This document shows, one piece after another, positions 11,200 through 19,475 of a stretch of 22,688 nt of DNA. The stretch comes from Saccoglossus kowalevskii. Its lineage: Eukaryota; Hemichordata; Enteropneusta; Harrimaniidae. Position numbers and translations under genes: made by a program. Below the pieces are notes generated by a model. It was not told the origin of the DNA, ran no database searches, and saw only the letters and a list, made by a program, of their open reading frames with translations. The DNA is taken from positions 207,308-229,995 of the forward strand of contig NW_003135352.1 in NCBI RefSeq assembly GCF_000003605.2, in the 5' to 3' direction. The first letter of the stretch is position 1; every line of letters starts with the position of its first letter.

Positions 11200-11980
11200 A
11201 GTACTAGGCACATGCAAAGAATGAACAGATTTGGACTACAGGGTTCTGAAATACGACTTTGGACGGACGATGACTAATAAGGCTGGCAGTCCCTGGTTGT
11301 TCAAACTTATATCTTGGCATCGTGTGCATTTTTATAGATCATATATCTTATTTTATCCAGCATCACACTGATTCAAGAGAGAAATACACTAAAGATGACT
11401 TGATGAATAAGATTTCTGTTCTCATTAACATATTTATACTGTGTGGTGGGCAAGTCTTCCTACAAGCTTTGGATAAAAGGCTTCTCGATACTTTTGCATT
11501 TTTTACTAGAATTCGTTAGACCAGTAATATTTGGCTGAATCTCAGTGTTGTATATCTAGAGTAAATAATAAGTATATAGAATGGTGGTATTAAACATGTG
11601 TATCTCGTATTTGAAAGAATGCACACGATTCAACACACAACACTCATAAAGGTGCCAGTAAAATTGTGTATGTACACCCTAATGTGGTACATATACAGTA
11701 TACATTTATACATTGTTCTCTTCTCAATGAGAGCGGGGCTAACTGATTGAAGTAGAAAAGTTCTAAGCTGTGTAATAGAATATCAATTAGTATGTATATG
11801 TAGTTTTAATACATGTACTACCCTTACACTTAGAATGAAGGAGGGTCACAATTGTTCATGCACCATTCAAAGGGGATGTCAACAAATTTCATGCAAATGC
11901 TTGTGAAGGGTCATACATTTTGTGTACGCGACTTTCAAAAAACACCGGCCTACCCCCTGTACTTTTTGTCCAGTCCCTTC
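11200..11980. other. Non-coding stretch, no gene recognised
   Basis: AT-rich sequence after the hairpin array. A short inverted pair, GCATGTGC near 11178 and GCACATGC near 11208, could form a small stem. No coding exon, RNA gene or transposon motif is supported. Confidence 0.45.
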
Positions 11981-11982
11981 CT

Positions 11983-12026
11983 GAAATTCGAACACGGGCT
12001 GCGCGACGACTGCCGCCCTTTAAAAC
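11983..12026 (+). repeat. CpG-rich palindrome-family repeat, copy 2
   Basis: Begins GAAATTCGAACACGGGCTGC and ends CCGCCCTTTAAAAC. It matches 12917-12960 at about 39 of 44 positions in the same orientation, and its reverse complement resembles 12824-12851 and 1385-1408. The GTTCGAATTTC read on the other strand resembles a pol III B box, but the A-box-like TCGCGCAGC lies only a few bases from it, too close for a normal tRNA-derived promoter. Confidence 0.5.
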
Positions 12027-12081
12027 AAAATGGCGGAACTATTACAGCCTTCCCTGTTGAGAATCTAGATTAAAAATTTAA

Positions 12082-12384
12082 TTATTTCTCTGTAGTTATT
12101 AACTGTTTGTAATGCTGTACCATTACTTTTGATTTCCACCAGCCTGCATTCTCCACTGAACACATTGATTCTGGGCCCGCAACCACGCCACCAGTGGCAG
12201 GAATCAGTGGAAATGACCACCCAGTGCGACCCAGTACGTCCTTGTCCCAAATGTCTGGCTGGTATGTGCACCAGCGTGACAGGGTTTCACGCTCTCTGTG
12301 CGTAATAAACTGGCTTAGTAGGCGTACTTGTTGGGGGTGTCCGGTGACCCAGGGGGAGACGTGCCGTGATATGAAGCTACGCGA
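12082..12384 (-). CDS. Unidentified open frame, possible exon or decayed coding fragment
   Basis: Reading the minus strand from just after an in-frame TAA (12385-12387) gives 100 codons to a TAA at 12082-12084, without an initiating Met. The first ATG is at about residue 74. The composition looks protein-like: six Trp, two Cys, and segments such as SPWVTGHPQQV, RWCTYQPDIWDKDVLG, TGWSFPLIPATGG and AGWWKSKVMVQHY. The segment is clearly richer in GC than its surroundings, which alone lowers stop frequency, and other frames on both strands are also fairly open. A marginal acceptor-like AG lies near 12378. I do not recognise the family. It could be a terminal exon, a retrocopy fragment, or chance. 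Confidence 0.3.
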   Translation of the reverse strand, partial: SRSFISRHVSPWVTGHPQQVRLLSQFITHRERETLSRWCTYQPDIWDKDVLGRTGWSFPLIPATGGVVAGPESMCSVENAGWWKSKVMVQHYKQLITTEK

Positions 12385-12419
12385 TTAGATGCCGTACGCT
12401 AGCGTCGAATAGAGTCACC

Positions 12420-12820
12420 CACGCAGTGCATGTTTACTAGTACTTTGATCAGACATAGTTTGCCCTATACCGTTTATTCGGTGTTATTGACTTACAATGT
12501 TTGTTCTTTTTGCTGTGATACATTTATTCCATCTATTAGTCACACCACAGACGGTAATTCGGAGAATGAAATTTAAAGTTGGATATCATTATTTTTAACA
12601 AAACGTGTAATTGTAGGTAAATATTTGAGGATACCCTCATATTATACGAAAATAAGAATGATTCGATCCAATAATTACGTGACAATGGATGTCAATTCAT
12701 TTCAATAAAAAAGTATGAAGGACTGAAATTGACATGCGTTTTATTTTCAGACATGTAAGCGTTACCCAAATAAAACTATAATCCAGCATGGAAGCATCTG
12801 CTCGCACCCAGGCAAAATTT
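12420..12820. other. Non-coding stretch, no gene recognised
   Basis: AT-rich sequence between the unidentified open frame and the palindromic repeat. No motif, exon or repeat copy was recognised. Confidence 0.4.
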
Positions 12821-12823
12821 TGG

Positions 12824-12958
12824 TTTAAAGAGCGGCAGTCGTCGTGCAGCGTCCTGACCGATATGGGACTCATAGCGACGTATACAACGCGTGTAAAATA
12901 CATTGTTTATTTACATGAAATTCGAACACGCGCTGCGCGACGACCACCGCGCTTTAAG
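12824..12958. repeat. CpG-rich inverted-repeat element, arms 28 bp
   Basis: The left arm (12824-12851), TTTAAAGAGCGGCAGTCGTC onward, pairs with the reverse complement of the right arm (12931-12958) at 23 of 28 positions, around a 79-nt spacer. The arms are the same sequence family as copies at 1385-1408 and 11983-12026. The right half extends leftward to GAAATTCGAACACG (12917), matching copy 2. The arms are CpG-dense in an AT-rich setting. This is probably a small non-autonomous element; class unknown. Confidence 0.5.
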
Positions 12959-13091
12959 ACCATCATAGTGTATGTAATATATTCACTGTTGTCGTTTGAT
13001 TACATAATGAATGGTTGTTAACACCCCAAAATCAATTATGTTTTTTTTTTGAAATTGAAACCAACATAAAGTCCTATATTTCAACATTACA

Positions 13092-13853
13092 CGCGGGGTT
13101 AGACAAGGTGACCCATTGTCACCATATTTATTTATTATTGTGCTGGAAGTACTACTTGTATCAATTAATGTAAGTCCTTATATATGTGGTGTCAAAATAG
13201 GTAACAAGGAGGTTAGGTCGTCCGCGTATGCCGACGATCTCACCTGTTTCTTATCAACAGAAAATTCTGGAAATCAACTGTTGCATTTATTTAACAAGTT
13301 TTGAATGGCTTCCGGCCTTAAGCTAAATATTCAGAAAACTGAGGCCCTATGGTTGGGTAGGTGGCGGAAGCGTAGAGATAAATTGTACAATGTTAAGTGG
13401 CATACGTCTCCAATTAAAATAGTTGGCATTTACTTTTCATACAATAAACAGGAAGCGTTGGAGTTTAATCTCTTAAAACCTAAATCTGATCTCCTTAATA
13501 TATTTAATATTTGGCAACAACGCAACCTTACTTTTATTGGCAAAGTTCAGATTATGAAAGCAATTGGTATTTCTAAATTACAGTACATTTTAAATTTGAT
13601 AACGGTTCCGCTCGAAGCACTGAGAAAAATTAATTCAATTTTGTTTAGTTTTTTCTGGGCCGGTAAAGACAAGGTTTCCTGTAAAACTATGATATCGGGC
13701 ATTGACAATAGGGGTCTTGGGGCACCAGATATTGGTATAATTTATAAAACACAAAAGATAAACTGGACTATACGTTATTCAGATAAAAATGTCAGCCACG
13801 CCTGGAAGGATCTTTTAACAAAGAGAAAATGTAGGTGGGGATATTGCTTTTAA
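13092..13853 (+). pseudogene. Reverse transcriptase palm and thumb of the L1/Tx1-like relic
   Basis: Same reading frame throughout apart from one in-frame TGA (13302-13304). Upstream, the frame includes GVRQGDPLSP (13098 onward), then YADD, then the thumb after the stop codon. Both catalytic Asp residues of YADD survive, but the finger and early palm domains are missing, so it cannot be functional. At the end the true frame shifts: from about 13838 the expected continuation DIAFKCNFSTELLDVNLPPF is read in the next frame. Confidence 0.8.
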
Positions 13854-14390
13854 ATGTAACTTCAGCACTGAATTACTTGATGTTAATTTGCCACCATTTT
13901 ACATAGATTGTTTTAGTGCATGGTCAGAATTAAATAACCAAACTGATTTAGATATTGATATGTACTTGTGGAAGAATAAGGTAATTACGGTTGGAGGAAA
14001 GTCTATTTTCTATAGAATACTACACAAATTTTGTATAAATTATGTATCAGATCTTTCAGACAGAATGGCGATCTCATTCCGTAGGACGAATGGCAAACAC
14101 GTGGGTTATCACATTTAGGAATTATGTTGTGGAATAGGGTAGTAAGCGCTATTCCAAATATTAAAGGAAATTTTAAAATTGACGATTTTGGACTACATAT
14201 CAACAATAATTTTACCAAAATTAACGAAATTGACAGCAGAAAAATGCGCTTCGAGTTAATCAACAAAGTTGCCACCCGTCCTACGAGTGAAAGAAAACTG
14301 TCAGAAATATTGAATATTGACCATACTAGTATTAATTTTTCAGATGTGTATAATTTGCCATTCACCACTACAATTTTCAATTTAAACTAA
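13838..14390 (+). pseudogene. C-terminal ORF2 remnant of the L1/Tx1-like LINE
   Basis: Two overlapping pieces: 13838-14118, containing LPPFYIDCFSAWSEL, and about 14110-14390, containing LWNRVVSAIPN and MRFELINKVATRPTSERKL. They are joined by a one-base frameshift at CACATTTAGGAATTATG, where CAT TTA GGA ATT ATG is the expected reading. These segments are the region after the thumb in L1/Tx1-type ORF2 and carry no catalytic residues. Confidence 0.7.
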
Positions 14391-14444
14391 ATCATAATAT
14401 TCTCTATACAAACAAAGATTTATATTTCATGAACTCTAGCCTGG

Positions 14445-14592
14445 TTACGCGAAGAGCCTAGAACACTTTCCTGGGGTATTTAAAACTAAAAATTGGCATT
14501 CCAGCTCAGCAGCCAATCAGCAACGGCCTAACACTTAGATGACAATTTCGGTTTCAAATACCCCGGCTTAGTGTTCTAGGTTCTTCGCGTAA
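14445..14592. mobile_element. Foldback (MITE-like) element with 42-bp inverted arms
   Basis: The left arm, 14445-14486 (starting TTACGCGAAGAGCCTAGAAC), pairs with the reverse complement of 14551-14592 (starting TTACGCGAAGAACCTAGAAC) at 36 of 42 positions. The spacer is 64 nt. It has no open frame. It sits about a dozen bases beyond the last readable LINE residue, so it either inserted into the LINE or marks the break that removed the LINE 3' end. The arms are CpG-containing, unlike the neighbourhood. Confidence 0.6.
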
Positions 14593-14599
14593 GTAGGTG

Positions 14600-15195
14600 T
14601 TCGTATGCAAGAGATTTTTCCGCACAAAAACGACGAATTAGGCCGAATTTTGTTATCGGTTGGCTTAATATAACCCCAATGGACCGTATTTTTGTGAAAG
14701 ATTGGTATTTTTTTGTCCTGATTTGTAGGAATCTGAAAAACGCGTTTCACAACTTGTCTCTTATTTAGTTTTATGCGTCATTCAAGATGGCGGCCCCCAT
14801 ATAGTATTTATTTTATTATCACGTGTGCGCCAGCTGACTGTGGGTACAATGCATACAGCAAATAATACATGTACAATCAGACCCAGTGTTATTTAACTAA
14901 GCACACTTCGACTTTGGTAACCCTTGATTGTTAAGCGCCCTCTATAGATCGATTGTGATATTTTGAAATTGTTGGACCAATCGTGCAATCCCCCTTAGAA
15001 AGAAATATTGTGTGCTTCAGTTTTGGCGACATATTAAAAATTAATTTAAAATTTAAGATCAGCCCTTCAAACAAGAAGCTTGGCTAATAATTTTGTCTGC
15101 TACTTGAGATCATGAAAACAAAGTTATCCAATATGATATTGAAGTTTATAAAACTTACAGAAAATAAAATTTGATTTTACATCAGAGGTTTTCAG
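14600..15195. other. Non-coding stretch, no gene recognised
   Basis: No exon or transposon domain is visible. CAAGATGGCGGCCCCCAT near 14784 contains a YY1-type AAGATGGCGGC core, and GCGCCCTCTATAG near 14935 looks like dispersed-repeat debris. Neither can be tied to a gene. Confidence 0.4.
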
Positions 15196-15199
15196 TCTA

Positions 15200-15910
15200 A
15201 TTTATTCCAGAGCACCTCTGATTTTTTGAGATATCAGAAATTAACTAGTAACGGTTAAATATTCAATAAGAATGTTTTTCAACTTTGTCTGATTACCCTA
15301 GAGCATCTATGAATGTTTATGCACATTATGTAAATTAGGCAATTAGTATGCTCAAATTTCAATCCAAAACTGATCTGATCTTTAGTATTGTTCCCAAACA
15401 CTTCACATACAAAGTCTTATTGAAATGCAATAATTGGAAATATAGGTTGAAAATTGGGTAACTATTATGTAAATTAACTAATTATTATGCAAAGATATCA
15501 ACCCAAATTTTATTTGGTCTGTGTATTGTTCCAGGGCACACATGTACAAAGTTCCAGTAATGTGCCGATTAATTTTTTTGAAAAAGTACTTGAGATATTG
15601 ATTGGAAAAATTGAAAACTGTCTAATTATTTTGTAAATCAAGTAATTAATATGTACAAATGTTAATATAAAACTAATCAGGTTTGTCCATAGTCCTAGAG
15701 CGTCTATGTACAAAGTTTTATTGAAATGTAATGCTTAGTACTTGAAATATCAGCAGAAAAGCCAAAACTGAGTAAACATTATGCAAATTTGGTGATTAAC
15801 ATGCATGGAATTTTACCCAAAACTAATCAGGTCTGCACATTTTTCCAGAGCTTTTATGTAGCAAGTTTCATCAAACAACTAGAAAATGTTAAGTGAAATT
15901 TAACTAATAT
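15200..15910 (+). repeat. Tandem array of about five 140-160 bp units
   Basis: Ordered blocks recur. The first is ATTATGTAAATTA..AATTAxTATGCAAA (near 15327, 15465, 15624, 15777; spacings 138, 159, 153). It is followed by an ACCCAAAACTAATCAGGTCTG block. The next is TTCCAGAGCATCTATGTACAAAGTTTTATTGAAATG (near 15203, 15296, 15390, 15529, 15691, 15843), then a GAGATAT-type block. Units are heavily diverged, with one shortened unit near 15296-15390. The best-kept block includes ATGCAAAT, an octamer (POU-type) site, at 15781-15788. No reading frame is conserved. Confidence 0.7.
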
Positions 15911-15929
15911 CTCGAAAAAATATACATAG

Positions 15930-16900
15930 AACAATAACCAAAATCGAACTTGGACAAGATCTGAAACTGGTTTATACCCAAATTTGCAAAAAGTTGGATA
16001 AAAGATTTCGAGTTACTGTAACCGCAAAAAAAGTTTTATGACAAAGTCAATGACAACAGACAATAACAGAGGACAGACATTCCCCCCCCCCCTATATACC
16101 ATGACCTCTATGTTACAGACATGGTAAAAAGAGTTAATGTGGAGTGCGTTACAGACATTCTGAGAATTGTTCAGTCAGCTAGCATGATGGATTGTAAATA
16201 TGCAAAACACTTAAGTTCTTGTGCAATCCAGTCTTGACGATGCTGTCTTTTTTTTCAAGCAAAGTCGATAAGTCTACAACAAAGCAAATGCCGGTGTTTT
16301 GCAAATTGCAGTATATCTTGCTGACTGTAAAAATAATTCTTAAAGCGCTGTTAAAAAAAAAAAAGGACAATGCTACTATAAAAGTCATAAAATTTCAATA
16401 TAGACACTTTATTTAATGACATGCCTTATCATTCTGAATTGCTTTCTACAATATTTTTATTACAATAATTATTTCCAGTGTGATAAATTATACTACAAGC
16501 CAGTGTTAATTCTGCACTACTAGATCAGGTAAATTTTCTAGTTTTCCAAGATCACATATGTGAAACAATGGAAACAAAAACAGCACTAGACAATTGTGTG
16601 TCAGCAAAGAACTCTACTCCGGTAATATCAAATATTTGAGTAGCATCCAGGAATGAGCTTTAACCATTTTAGTGATAAATCAAAAATAGCATCTGAATTA
16701 ATTGGTTCTAACGTCGTAGTAGTCACATCGTCAGAGACAATACAACAGATTAGAGACTCGGTGTGTTTGATTATAAACACATAATATTTATATTACATGT
16801 TTTCTCATCAATGAACAATTGTACACAATGTGTATTTCAATTTTTGCAATTACTTTTCTGTATTATATTTTTCTCACAATTCAGATACATAGTTGCATTG
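15930..16900. other. Non-coding stretch with a C11 tract
   Basis: Begins with debris at the edge of the tandem array, including an AACAGACAATAACAGAGGACAG stretch and a C11 homopolymer at 16082-16092, a likely polymorphic site. An A-rich run lies near 16351-16363. Part of the right side may be MIC10 3' UTR if a distal polyadenylation site is used. No coding exon is supported. Confidence 0.4.
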
Positions 16901-16960
16901 AAATTGCTTTTTTAGTAATTGGCATTAGAAGAAAAACAAAGTTCACTGAAAAGCATGTAG

Positions 16961-16966
16961 TTTATT
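16961..16966 (-). terminator. Candidate poly(A) signal for the MIC10 gene
   Basis: TTTATT on the plus strand reads AATAAA on the minus strand, 268 bp beyond the MIC10 stop codon. A T-rich stretch (TTTGTTTTTCTTCT on the minus strand, near 16930-16943) follows at a suitable distance for a downstream element. Another AATAAA lies at 16456-16461. Which one is used is not known. Confidence 0.35.
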
Positions 16967-17233
16967 ATGCAGGCATATTTATCTATAGTAAAACTGTCTC
17001 CAGATTTTGTCACCGTCACTGCGAGCATCATTGTTGTAATCAAAACACACTTCAGCATTTTAATCTTCAGATAAAAAAAATATTCCATCCATTGCAGCAT
17101 GCATATACAAATAAAGACCATATCTCAAGCGATACCAATCAAGGGCTTGTCCATTTTGTTACAAACTAGGGTGCAAGGTTTAAATCTTTTAAGGGAAATT
17201 GATATAATGAACTCTGTGTACAGCAAGCCATGT

Positions 17234-19150
17234 TTACTGTTGAGATTCTGAAGCAATCTGTTGACAAATGAAAGAAAACAGATGATGAAAGTAAATATTT
17301 TTACGACAGTACACACTGAGATTTGATGGCTCTATATTCATAAATATGTTTAACTTGTATTGTTTTGCTTTTTTTAAAACTGGGTAACCTCGTTGAAGAA
17401 GAGTGATCACATTCATTACAGGTAGTAATTTACATCAAAAATCATTTGGGGAATGTAGATAACAATATAGAATTCATATTATTAAATTTTCAGTTGAGAG
17501 AGCACCCAGTTTAAAGGGCTTCATATTCTAACAGACCTGATCAGGAAACACTGATTTGCTTTTAAAATAAATCACCACAATATGTCAGGCATTAGACACT
17601 ACAAATATTTTGTCACAGATTGACACTATTGGATGTGTGAATTAAATGACAAAATATTACCTTTACTATTTTTCCCCGTAATGAAAAAGGGTCTTTAAAT
17701 ACGTTTTGACAATTTGCATAGCCCATTCCTAAACCGATACCAGTACCAAAAGCCACTGGCCAAGACTTCCCTGGAAACAAACATTAACATACAAATAAAT
17801 TATATATATTGCAAAAATAAACAATCAAACTGTCATGATACCCTGATATAATGCTGCTTGTACCCATAGCATATCTCAGAATAAGATGGGATTTCCTATG
17901 GTGTAATTGGATATGAAAGCTAGCTCACTATGCTTGAATGATTGATTTTTTAAGCTACTAGATTTGTATTAAATTTGGTATGACAATACAGTTTTACTAT
18001 TTTTCAAGTTAGTTCAGCATAGATATAATTAATAACAGAATCTGTAAGAAAGAAAATAGCATAACCCATCTTATTATTGTACATTTTTAGTTTTGCTGGC
18101 TGTATTAGCATGTAGTGTGCTATTTTTGCTCTTCTAAGTGTAGTGTAGTGTAGTGTAGTGTAGTGTAGTGTAGTGTAGTGCAGTGCAGTGCAGTGCAGTG
18201 TAGTGTAGTGCAGTGTAGTGCAGTGTAGTGCAACACTAGTGTAGTGTAGTGTAGTGTAGTGTCGTGTAGTGTAGTGTAGTGTAGTGTAGTGTAGTGTAGT
18301 GTAGTGCAGCAGTGCAGTGCAGTCTAACGTAGCGTAGTGTGATTAAGTCTTATCCAGCACAATCAAAGCACAAATCTCTTACTTTCAGAGCATAATTCTC
18401 AAATCATTCTTGCTAATTTTAAGATACTTACTTTTAAAAAGGAAGACTGAAAATACAACACCTAAGCCTAATCCAGCACCTAGAGAAAAGAAAAACAAGT
18501 TTTGTTACCATAAAGAAACAAAATTGCTCACAATAAAGATAAAGTTATTGCAAACTGAAATAAATATGTGATTTCTTTCAAATACAAATAGGAAACTGGG
18601 ATGTCATATTTGCTCTATTAGAATCTACAATTAGACTGCATAAAAAAAAATGTTGTTGTGATTACGCGTTTGCAATCAATTGTCGCATATCCAGAATTGA
18701 CGGTGCCTTGATCTTATATGCCATTTCGCAAGATATTCTACAACACTTATTGATCAATTCAAGACAGCTAGGCGTGGTATATTTAGTTCCTCTGCCTCCC
18801 CAATTTCCCAGTTATGATCTTTCTCTGTGTACAGTAGTGTGAAAGTGAAGGGTACTCATTATCATTAGGAACTTGCTGGCATGACGTCAATGTGAATATC
18901 ATCCCTCCGACAGCCATGTACGCAGGGCTACCTTGCACGACATGTATTGTCACAGTGCAGACGACATGGAATTCACAGGACCAAATACCGAATTTGTTAG
19001 ATGTATAACAGTACACTGAGCATCATCTTACGTTAACCAAGTCAGATCTGGTCCCCCAAAAAACAAACCTGTTTTAACAAGTGTATCATACAAGCACTGG
19101 TCCCATTTTTGACCAAGTTGATCCTCGCTCCGTGTTGTACCGTCGGCCAT
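17234..19150 (-). CDS. MICOS10: MICOS complex subunit MIC10 (four exons)
   Basis: Core subunit of the mitochondrial MICOS complex; it oligomerises in the inner membrane and bends it at cristae junctions. Exons on the minus strand are 19150-19069, 18479-18432, 17770-17661 and 17257-17234. All introns are GT..AG with phases 1, 1 and 0 and lengths 589, 661 and 403 bp. The product is 87 residues (human MIC10 is 78). It starts MADGTTRSEDQLGQKWDQCL, matching the family's S-E-x-x-L-G-x-K-W-D-x-C-L N-terminus. Two hairpin membrane segments carry the hallmark glycine repeats GAGLGLG (28-34) and GTGIGLGMG (52-60). They are separated by a basic KRKSWP turn (43-48; human KRRMWP), and GYANCQ follows. The last exon encodes only IASESQQ. 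The start context AAAATGG is strong. A pentanucleotide microsatellite lies in intron 2. There is no targeting presequence, as expected for this family. Confidence 0.94.
18136..18340 (+). repeat. Pentanucleotide microsatellite (TAGTG/CAGTG)n in MIC10 intron 2
   Basis: About 200 bp of TAGTG repeats with blocks of the CAGTG variant (for example four copies from 18181). Interruptions include CAACACTAGTG near 18230 and frame slips near 18262 and 18308. On the transcribed strand of MIC10 it reads (CACTA)n. It lies about 90 bp beyond the exon 2 donor. The mixture of variants suggests repeated slippage and conversion. It is likely length-polymorphic. Confidence 0.9.
18882..18889. promoter_or_regulatory. 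CRE palindrome in MIC10 intron 1
   Basis: An exact TGACGTCA palindrome lies 180 bp inside intron 1 from the exon 1 donor and about 260 bp from the start codon. It is a consensus CREB/ATF binding site. Use in MIC10 control is inferred from position only. Confidence 0.3.
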
Positions 19151-19475
19151 TTTGAATAGCTTGCAGTGATGCGCATGTGCTGTTCCGAAAGCCGGTGATA
19201 TTGTTGTGGAGGAAATTGTTATTGAATATCATTATTTTATTATTTTTAGCTAAAATGTAATATTCTGGTTAGTAGTTAAATTATAAATATACATTTCAAG
19301 CGTTTGGCAATGCAGCAGTTGATTTGTGTCAAAGGTCAAATAGTCACATGATTGTACTATGCGGAAGTGTTACTGCTAGTGTTAGGCGAGTGAACTTTAC
19401 TTCAGATCAAATCTCTGTTCCATCGGACATTTTCCCCCGCGATGTAAATACATATCAGCTATCTCTCAAGTCAAA
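19151..19475. promoter_or_regulatory. Likely bidirectional promoter between MIC10 and its divergent neighbour
   Basis: The 325 bp between the two start codons must hold both 5' UTRs and both promoters unless upstream non-coding exons exist. There is no obvious TATA box close to either start. Motifs include TGCGCATGTGC (19170-19180), close to the NRF1 consensus; GCGGAAGTG (19361-19369), an ETS/GABP-type core; GTGTCAAAGGTCA (19326-19338), a DR1-like nuclear-receptor site; and GTCACATG (19343-19350), an E-box variant. NRF1 and GABP commonly drive nuclear genes for mitochondrial proteins, which fits MIC10. Motifs are seen; binding and direction are inferred. Confidence 0.5.

Larger units (their letters stand above)
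13060..14433 (+). mobile_element. L1/Tx1-like LINE relic, truncated at both ends
   Basis: ORF2-type reverse transcriptase relic. It starts in the palm with YFNITRGVRQGDPLSPYLF (from about 13077). It passes the catalytic AYADDLTCF (YADD at 13227-13238), MASGLKLNIQKTEALWLG, and the thumb with KVQIMKAIGISKLQYILN. A C-terminal region with ILFSFFWAGKDK and GLGAPDI follows, and later VYNLPFTTTI and ILYTNKDLYFM, all in the order known for the L1/Tx1 group. Lesions: TGA at 13302-13304, a frameshift near 13838, a single-base frameshift near 14108, and a small deletion with frame change near 14375. Upstream of 13077 another frame reads TNIKSYIST, possibly the preceding segment after a deletion. No 3' UTR or tail is visible; a foldback element follows at once. 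Confidence 0.85.

Noticed and set aside
11983-12026. Possible tRNA-derived SINE promoter (GTTCGAATTTC B-box-like and TCGCGCAGC A-box-like on the minus strand)
   Set aside because: The two boxes are only a few bases apart instead of about 30 or more, and no cloverleaf can be drawn.
17125-17316. 63-codon minus-strand open frame overlapping MIC10 exon 4
   Set aside because: It reads through the end of intron 3 and the 3' UTR in another frame; the spliced MIC10 end explains the region better.
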